Part shown: piece after piece, positions 54,870-64,000 of the stretch
Layout: each line of letters opens with the position of its first letter
How positions within the stretch are numbered: the first letter of the stretch is position 1
DNA from: Branchiostoma floridae
Taxonomy: Eukaryota > Chordata > Leptocardii > Amphioxiformes > Branchiostomatidae
DNA length: 64,000 bases
NCBI RefSeq assembly: GCF_000003815.2
Contig: NC_049980.1
Coordinates: 21,183,807 to 21,247,806, forward strand
Direction: 5' to 3'
Notes under the pieces: model-generated
What the model was told of the DNA's origin: nothing
What the model saw: only the letters and a program-made list of their open reading frames with translations
The model's database searches: none
Made by a program: the position numbers and the translations under genes

Positions 54870-57800
54870 CTTGGCAAACAAATGAAAAAAGGTTTCAGAG
54901 AACTTTCAAACTTAAAAGAAATTTCCTACACTATAAACTATAGCTACAAAAACATGAACCTAAACTACAAGGCATGTAGCACAGTCACTATCCTTCCTAC
55001 TTCTTGCTTGGAGCTGTGCTACCAACATTGATTTTGTATTGTTTCAAAAGAAGCATACAATGCCATGAAGTGTATGAGCATATCAGATTGGCACAAGGCG
55101 AAAAGAATGGATGTAGGAGAACAGAGCAACAACGTTAACTGGCTACTTTACTATCCAGGAATGCATATTTTCAGTTGGTAATTACAATCTGTTTGATTCA
55201 TTTAAACACTGATTGCCTAATGCATAATGGTGTTAAATTATGTTTGGAACACACATGACAACGAACAACAAAAGCCTGCAGCCAGTAGATATCAAAACTA
55301 TATTTGTGACACTGTTGAAAGAAATGTGATTTAATAACAACAGCTTGTGCAACTGTATTGCCTTTCTGTGTGTACCTTGCATACCAGGCTTTTTACATGG
55401 ATCAATATTATGAGTATATGTGTAATATCAAGTGTCATGAAACATTCTTGTTTCCCACTCCTTTGTTCATCAGCTCCACTTTAGTTTGAAATCTCCCAGC
55501 CTCCCGTCAGTCCACTCTAGTGTGGTCCAACATTTCAACATTAGCTGCACAATGGGACAAGGGAAGATTTCAGCCAGGCATTATAATAGGATACATGTAA
55601 TCTCTGACAAGGCAAACAATACCCTTCATACTATGCCATCTGGGAAGTTCCCATGGTCAGCACATGTTTACCACAAAAGGGCACACCTTACAGTGAGAAC
55701 TGTGCAAACACTTCATAGTGATATCTTACACTGGTTCACACAGCTAAACAAAGTCTCTCCCTCTATGTCACACACAACATGTTCCTGGCCACAGTAGGTG
55801 TTGTAGAGGTCTCTGCTAACCTTTAGCATTAGGTCGAGACCCTGGCAAATGACCAAGACTTGGTCAGGGACCAGGGCACTGGCCCAACTCACAGACAATG
55901 TCAGGTTGGGGCCTACTCTGAGCCACCATTGTTGTGGCTCACTGCTGTTGGTCACTCTGGGCAATGTGGTGGCAAAGGTCATTTCATGCAAGAGTTGCCC
56001 AGTTCAAAGACATCTGACCTCTGATGGAAAATACACATTACCTCAACATCATTTTTCAGTGCAAGTATCGAACTGCCTTCACATGATTACCTACAGAAAA
56101 GCTCCATTCTCACAAATGTCGTACATCATCATGCAACGGCAGATGAAATATCATACCACAATAGGATTAGTATATATAGAGAAGGAGCAGTTGAAGTATG
56201 CACTGGGTGGAATGGTTGACCTCACAGGGTCAAAGGAAACTTCATGGGACAAAAACCTGTGACACACCCATTCTAACCATGGGAAAGTTTCATCATTCAG
56301 CGACCCTGCTATACACCAAAGTTGAGATTTTAGTACCATAGCTAATGCCCGGACAAGTCACCATATTGTAGCACACTGGAAGGTGTCATATCAAATAGAG
56401 ATGTGCACAACACTACATGTGGGATTCAAGGTTTAAAATGTAATACAATACTTTTTCTGTATTTATGTTGGAAGTGAGAAAGAGAGTCATGTAAGGACAG
56501 AGAGACTGACATACTAGTACTTCACTATCATCTTCCCTTCACAACACTGCTCATTCTATACCTGAGATAACAGATCTATCTAAACATATCTGATGCTGAT
56601 ATTAAATTCTACTTGCACAGCAACAAACAGGGCATGAATAGTGTGTCATTATCTCCCTGGTACAAATGTATCCATGTGCGTGGTCTGGACATTACAGGAC
56701 GTATAAAAACATGACCATTGGTAACCTGGACAACACAAGCACCAACCATTATATGGAATAAATAGAGAGAAACCATTTAGATAAATAAAAGCCTTTACTA
56801 TGTTTTCATTACTACAAGTAACTGTCTTTAAGAAAAAACTGTCCTGTTTTGAAAAAAAAATCTTGTACAAACCTTAGGCTAAATTTTGACATCTCCAGTG
56901 CCAGCTTGAATGAAAACAATTGGTACTTTGCAACATACATTATCCAAAAACTTACCCTGACAAAGGCACTGCACAACATAATTTAGCAGCCATGAGAACC
57001 TAGTATAATGAAATAACATGCTTCTAATGTGGACATTAGCCTCTCCCCCGCTGTGGGCTCACCTCAGCACCCCAATTCTTCTTCTTTACAGCAGAGATAA
57101 AAAAAAGGTTTAATACTGGGTTCAGAAAGGAGATGGTCATAACATACATTACCATAGCAGTAGCATGTACAATAATGTAGATTTCACAAGGCGAGGTGAG
57201 AGAATAAAGTATGTACAGCTAATTGAATTTTTGTGGAGAACATTTTAAAAGATAGCAGAAAAAACATCAGGACAACTTGCAACTTTGAAGGTGTCTTGCA
57301 GATCATGTTATTAACAGACTGAGGAGTAGTTACCTTTTTAAAAAAATCTTTACGTCATGGCACAAAATATTTGGCCCAGGCACACAGGAAGCTTTTAAAT
57401 TGAATTAGTTTAGCTAAGCAAAACCTACTTGACATTTGTGGGTTGATATGGACCAAGTGGTATGCATGCATCTTAGCTGCTACTGAATCATCCTACCATT
57501 TCTCATCCCTTCAGGGTTTTTGACTGACTTTTCAAGCAGTAATAAATAGGGTAAAAGATCAGGTCAAAAGGGCAAAGGATATTGCTGATGCATATATACA
57601 TGTGCACAGATGAACAAACACTAAAGACTGAAACAATCCACAAAATAGAATCAGGTAGAAAATGATGTTTTCTTCCAATCTGGCATAAAATAATGAAAGA
57701 GACCCTGTCCTCTGGCTCCGGTTGAAATTCACTTACCATCTAAATTGTTGCTGAAGGAACAATTCTGTTCACATCCACCCAGCTAATCTCACTGCAAATT

Positions 57801-60800
57801 ATACTGAACACTTATTGACACAAGAGAGGAAGATTTCCAATGATAGAAGAATTCAAGGACACATACTGCAGATAACTACAATTCATATTTCATTTCTAAT
57901 TTGGTGCCAGCTTTAAGAGGAACAATTACTCAGAGGCATTCAATATGACTAAAATGGCACATTAATATTGCTCAGAGCAAACTAATCTATAGATGCTTCC
58001 CACGCGAGTGACATCTATGGACGCCATGTTGAAAAATATATGTAGTCTAAAAATGAGATTTTTGCACCAAGCGTGCATTGCATATATATGTTACTGTGTA
58101 ATGTCAACCTAGAATAATACAGGAATGTTACTAACATTAAGAATGAAGATTGTACAAATATTACAGTCTGCATCTTGTTTCAGACAATATGTTTTTGTTA
58201 CTTCCATTTTCAGCAATTCACAGTACAAAGACCAATCTGTTTTATTCAAACATAGCAACAGCAGGTATCCAAAGCAACTTACCATTTTTTACTTAATGTA
58301 AAATAGGGTGATCAATGTAAGGGCCAGGAGCCCAGGACACTTAAATTGGGTTATTATATACAGAGTTTGGAACTGAATCCTACCGAAAGCCTGATGGTTA
58401 CATTTATGGTGACAATTATTGTTACTACTGGTAACATTTGTTGTACTCTATTTTCTGACAGACGCCCGAACATCTGAAGTTGTTACACCATACATGTAGG
58501 ACCATATGATTCACCGATTGTAATTTATAGTAATACAGGAACGGTCTAAGGTAATGCATTCCTACCGGTCAACATATAACTATTTAAAAGCAATTGTTCT
58601 TTTCTTGAGTGGAAAATCGTAAACTTTTCCAACCGACAATAAACATCTACACAAACACTATATATTTGAACAACTGTTTTACATAGTCTGCAATTCCCAA
58701 AAACAATCAGAGCTGAAACTGAGGACCCAGTCACATCCCCCATGATTTCCATTTACAACAGTAGATTCTTGGAACAGTGGTGGATGTGTCACACTACACA
58801 AAATCCTTACTGTGATGTCTTGTGAGGTGAAAGGTTTCCTAACATATATAATCTTAAGAATGAAAGGAAATCACCTACTTAACTTATTTCTGTGAATCAA
58901 AGTCATGCAGGCTAACTTTGAATTTGATGAGGCCAACAGTGAACTTAAGACACAGCAAAACTGGATGAACATGAAATGATGACCCTTCTGTCCTCAGTTG
59001 ATATCCTAACTCAGTGTAATAGGAGATGGAAATACATAACAGTTATATATACACACAAGGATTTGGCTCTCATACTTATATATATTGCACTGATGTCACC
59101 ATTTTCAATGACAGAGTCCTTGACTAGCTATAATGAATAAGTTACATAACACATGTATACATCCAACCTTTGTTCAAAGACAATTTTCAGTCAATCTGGT
59201 AGAAAACCTGATGGAAGTGTGTGAGACCAAGGAGGTCCTCTTTCATCCTTGTTGGTGAGACTATTCATCATGTAGTAGTGATGAATAAATGTATGTGCAT
59301 AACAAAAATGCTTGGAATCGAAATTCAACATTGATTTCATAAAGCACTGTTATTCTTTACAATCACATCCACAAATCTCTCTTTAACATTTGAAATGTAG
59401 AAGACATTGAAAGTATTATGTTTACCCTATCAGTTTGTTTGGGATGATTATGGACCCCACAGGCCAATCTACAGAGCTGCTTGTGATTAGTAACAGGCTC
59501 CTCCTGATAGTATTTACAGAGGACATTTAGTTTAATGATACCCTATAGATCAGGCACAGATGTTGGATCTGGGGGCTCTTCTTTCTCATTTAAATATGTC
59601 ATAAATGGTGCAGTCAACTTCCTCCATTTGACATTTGCATGTCACACAAGAATGGAAGATGTGAAAATTACTGTTTCTTTGTTTCATGTCAAGACAATTA
59701 CAGATATTGTGTCAGGTTGAGAATTGAGACAGTGGGGGTAGACAAACAACAGAAGGGAGGATGACAGCAGAAAAGTGTGCCAAACTTCACACCATCTGTG
59801 CCCAGAAAATTAACCTTTGGTATGATGGGTATCACTGAATTCTTTGGAAGATGGCTTTTTAATGATCTTATCCAGCCACACCTTCTTCCTCCACCCACCA
59901 GTATAAAGAAAGGGGATAGACCAAAACTGTAGGCATAGCTGGAGTTCCTACATGGCCAGCTCTGTTCAGGACTTACTGAGTTTCAGACATTTGTTTGCAG
60001 CCTATACATATGCTTCTATGTTACCCAATGGATACTGGGCATCTTTAGAACAATGACAATGTTGACTACCATAGACCTACAGCAAAGTTGTGAAAGTACT
60101 TATCTCTGCAATGAAATCCACCCAATTCTAGATGTGGTTTACCAAACAAACAGGACTCCCATCAATAATGTGAAAACTGTCTGTGTATACATGAGATGCA
60201 GAAGTATATACACCCAGGACAGTGAGACATTTGTTTTCCGCTACATCTTGACAACATATGGCAGGTCATAAAAAGTACTAAACCTAACATAGAACGACAC
60301 ATTCAATTCAAAGTCAGATGACTGGAACAGAAGAAATTTCTTCTCCTGAATGGACAATCCATCTGAGGGTGATTTCTATTCAACATCTAATTCTAAACCT
60401 ATTTTCAGCTCAGTACTTTATAGTTTAAGCATTCCTGGTAACCGCGGACGAATGCCCTGTGCAACAAAATGTTAGTCTAACATTTATATACATTTTTCAT
60501 GTACTTTCTATATTTTTAGATAACCACCATAGCAGCATAGTCATACTTGCACAAAGCCTTGCTTGCAATATAGCTGCAGGATTTCACAAGGAATGTTTAC
60601 ATCAATACAACTGACAAGAAATGAACACTGACAGCATCCACGCATCCCTTATCTGCACATGGCCATGGCTTATTCTATTCTAGATGCAACTCCTTTCTGG
60701 TTCATTCAAATTTAGCTGTAATTTCGTTCTTCCAAACTAGAAATAAAGGTTAAGTAATGTTGTCAATAACCAAATTCTCATTCTCATTCAAATTGTCCCT

Positions 60801-63800
60801 ATCACCATATCTTGAATATAATGAATTTAAGCCAAAAATTTTGTTACAACTAACCTTGGAATGTTACGTAAATAGAAAGATGAAAAGCAGCTATCTTTTT
60901 TTCAAATCTAAGTGCATGGACCTGACAAATTGATTAGTACTACTGGGTTACCAATTAAATTTTCAAACTAGATCAAGATAGCCAATACAAAAACGGTAAA
61001 GCCGTGACCATGAGTTATGAACTATCCACATCTTCCCTTTTAAATCAGTGTCAGTTTGGCTTGTGGTGATGTGGTGGAACCAGGTGTCCACCCAGCCTCC
61101 CTCCCAAGGACAGAAACCTTTCCCTTCCGACAAGTGATTTATCATCAACTTGACCCTGGGACACAACACAACACTTCACACTGTTATTTACACTTTCCAG
61201 GCACTGCTGTCAAAAGACAAATAACAAAGAATTGAAATTCTACAGTTCCCACCTGGTGGAAAATTCCTACTTCACAACAACTACTTCTCAACTGAACAAA
61301 ATCAAAATCAAATTAAATCAAAATCAAAGCTCTTAGCAAAACTGGAAAATTAAAAATGAACAGGAAAACATGTACACTTTTAGCAGCTTTACACAATCCA
61401 TCATCGCACACAGAATCAGCCATTCTATTCATAAAGATTTAGCATGTTAATTGTTATACTGCATGGAAAGAATTCCTTTTTTTGACTTTCGAATATGAAC
61501 ATCCAACAGTCAAGGTAAAATATGTTTTGAGATTGGAGGATACTGATCTCTTCAATGTTAATGGGGATAAAACAACCTTTGAAATGAAACCACAGTATAT
61601 CTCAAAGATACATCATGTACAATATCTATCAAACACATAACAATAGTAATCTTACTAAAATTAGGCCCGAGCTTTCCATATGAGAAAAAAAGAAATATTA
61701 CAAATAACAAAACATGTCAGCATTTATTCATGATGACTCACTCCTGGGGAAAGATACATTATTTCTTCCTTCTTGCAAAGAAACGGACCAACTTTCGTAA
61801 CCAAATGCAAAATAAGAATTTACACTCTCCAAAGATGTCCTCTTCAGAATGTGCCCCCACACTGATACAATCATCCAATACTAAATCTTCTGTCAGAATG
61901 TGAGAAGTAACACCACATGTGAACTGTCCATGTCCCTGCTAGAATCCATAAAGGATGTTCCGAATGAATCCCTGGCATCTTTCTGCTACATTGGTATGCT
62001 GTAAAGTTATACATGTCCATAGAAATTAGAATCTAGGCAATGTCTTGTGTGTAATCACAAAGTCCCCAACCAAAGCTGGCTTTATCTCATTTTATAGTTA
62101 TATGCCGGCCTGAGGCTACACAGCTGTTAGCTGATAGTCATACCAAAGGCAATAGTTCTATTCACAGGGATCTATATTACCTGTTTATCTCTTATTCATA
62201 TCATTTATAATTTAGTAACAGCCTGTGGCACATTTGCATTCAGGGCCCATTGAATCACAAAGTGAAAAACATGTCACATATATGTCATATTTGGCGCATT
62301 TACATATGAGCAGCTATCACTAGTATCAGAAGAATGGTTGAAGCTCTCTCTTCATGTTACATTCTACATGCCTTGTACTAAACCTGGATAGTCAGAAAGC
62401 TGACCACTGAGGTATTTATTTATAGTCCAACAAGGCTTTATGTAGATATACCATTCGATGGTGTTTGGTTACTCTTCACCATTTAGTCAGAGCTGGAGAT
62501 GGGAAACGCAGCCTTTAATACACATTTCATGGGTGAATGGCAGGCTTCGTATGCAAATGTTGGCACTTGATAACCCTGTGCATTCTTTTATGTACTCTAT
62601 ACTGGATATGTCAAACACAAGGGCTGCAAAAATCAACACTATTCAAATGAGGTCTTTTTGTGCAATGAAGAGCGGGTGGGGTTCACACTTTACTTTCACA
62701 GCTTCCTGAAGCCTTTTGACAAGACATGACAAATTTCTATTCTATTCAACACTGTCAAATAGTCTTTCAAATCAATTCTGAGGTGCCAAATGGACAAAAT
62801 TCTTTGCCTCCTCAAGGATGTTATTGTGATACTTCAAGACGCATCTAACCTTACATCTAATTCTTTCACATTGTTTGCTGTGCTTTGTTGTCTCACTCCC
62901 TGGGTTTTGCATGGGAACACTTCAGTGGCGCTACGTTTGCTTACCAAATGGTTAGTTTTACAAGGAACGTTGTTTTGTATAGAAAAGCTGGGGAAACAAG
63001 AGTGTTCACTCAAGGCCACTCACTGTGGAAGGCTACACAAAACAAACTGCAATGCAATCTGGCATATTATACATAATGCCATACATACACAATTCTCTGT
63101 AACACAGTATGTAGCTATACCTCATGCGTCTGTTGTGTGATCCTTACATACACAGATAAAAATCTGTTATCCTTCCTAAGCTTTGAATCCTTGGTTGGGA
63201 GGATTTAAATTTCAAATCTAGCTAAGATTTGCATCCTGTACCTATTGTATTCTGATGCATCTTGAAAGGTTGGAGATTTGCATGTGTGAATGTATGCATT
63301 CAAATGTGCCTGTGAGATTCCAAGCTGATCTGGAATGCTGATTAATCAATCAGTCAATTCACACTGCAGACAGATAATTCTTTGTCTTTGTTCTGGAGGC
63401 TTACAGGAAAGGAAGAAGGTGAGATAAGACAAAGGCATCACAATAGTACATACTTTGAAACCAGCTTTTAAGTTTGATATTCGGACCTTTAAAGAAGGAC
63501 CTGACAGCTGGAGAATAAATCTTGAGTAATCAAAAGGACACAGTATATATCTGATAGTGATGGCAATAAAAACATTTATGCAAATGTGGTTGTATCTAGG
63601 GAAAACAATGTAACATCAAAGACTAAAACATTAGGGATATACACACCTAAAAACTACTTTTTGCTTACTTAGTTTAACTGATAAACTTGGATGTTAATAG
63701 AAACATACCTATCCCATCTAGGTTTTTCACCCACGAACATACAAGAAATGTTGCACTTCTTGTCTGATTGAACTTTTTAGTTAATATCTTAAAAAGCTGA

Positions 63801-64000
63801 ACTGAAATTCACCTTGCTGTTCATGTAATATTTCCATCATCTGTCCAACAGTTCTACAGTTCATCAAGGAAAAAAATCTGGCTTCTGTCACAAAATGTCT
63901 TTTCCCTACCAAGTATGTATAAATAAACAACATGTTGTAGAAGTATGCATAGTATCACAGATAAAGTCCATATCAAAGTCCAGTAACCTTGGCTGACGGC
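54870..64000. other. Probable large intron of the SKI-like gene
   Basis: 9.1 kb without any exon I can support on either strand. Open frames here are short, AT-driven and lack motifs. It starts at the acceptor of the SKI/SNO/DAC exon, so it is most simply an intron running past the window end. A cluster of hairpins at 55.85-55.94 kb is listed separately. A short ATCAAA-type simple repeat occurs at about 61,305-61,328. Confidence 0.5.
55851..55940. repeat. Run of adjacent small palindromes
   Basis: Within 90 bases there are five self-complementary blocks in a row: GACCAA-gac-TTGGTC (55,851-55,865), TGGTC-agg-GACCA (55,861-55,873), GGGC-actg-GCCC (about 55,874-55,885), GGCCCAAC...GTTGGGGCC (55,881-55,913) and GAGCCAC-cattgtt-GTGGCTC (55,920-55,940). 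The block is clearly more GC-rich than the surrounding intron. It may be part of a foldback transposon or form a structured RNA; no known family recognised. Confidence 0.5.

Noticed and set aside
55486-56262. Two plus-strand open frames of 103 and 137 codons
   Set aside because: No recognisable domain, no conserved-looking composition and no exon borders; they overlap the hairpin cluster.
1-64000. A linked novel multi-gene system
   Set aside because: The four genes (exchanger, JAK, myosin light chain, SKI-like) belong to known families, alternate in strand and have unrelated roles, so no functional cluster is supported.

Overview
The window looks like a piece of an intron-rich invertebrate chordate genome, most likely a lancelet (Branchiostoma). 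I infer this from animal-type genes broken by many small exons with GT-AG borders, AT-rich non-coding DNA full of MITEs, LINE and SINE relics, one JAK gene that carries all the JAK domains, and four runs of N marking assembly gaps. No tool was run; the exon models were built by hand from reading frame, splice signals and conserved protein motifs.

Layout. (1) 1-7,300: repeat-rich intergenic DNA with a tRNA-like SINE head (about 3.12 kb) and a 5'-truncated, frameshifted LINE (3.65-6.79 kb). (2) 7.8-24.1 kb, plus strand: an SLC24 (NCKX1/2-type) K+-dependent Na+/Ca2+ exchanger of about 648 residues in nine coding exons. Its 9.2 kb first coding intron holds an antisense LINE relic, a MITE, a six-copy satellite of about 256 bp and a cluster of CAGCTG E-boxes. 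(3) 24.1-31.0 kb: intergenic DNA between two convergent genes, with a small minisatellite and a well-preserved MITE. (4) 31.0-42.3 kb, minus strand: a complete Janus kinase of about 1,141 residues in 17 coding exons (FERM, SH2, pseudokinase, kinase), with a non-coding first exon near 42.0-42.3 kb. (5) 44.16-48.26 kb, plus strand: a myosin regulatory light chain of 173 residues in seven coding exons, divergent from JAK. (6) 51.7-54.87 kb, minus strand: the 3' part (506 residues) of a divergent SKI/SNO/DAC-family corepressor. Its 5' exons are not visible, so the remaining 9.1 kb to the window end is probably its intron.

The four protein-coding genes alternate in strand and do not form a pathway or operon. 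Nothing in the window is convincingly a new multi-gene system. The points most worth a second look are the divergent SKI-like protein, the satellite inside the SLC24 gene, a duplicated hexapeptide before the JAK pseudokinase glycine loop, uORFs upstream of the exchanger, candidate CTCF and SRF sites between JAK and the myosin gene, and several MITEs and foldback structures.
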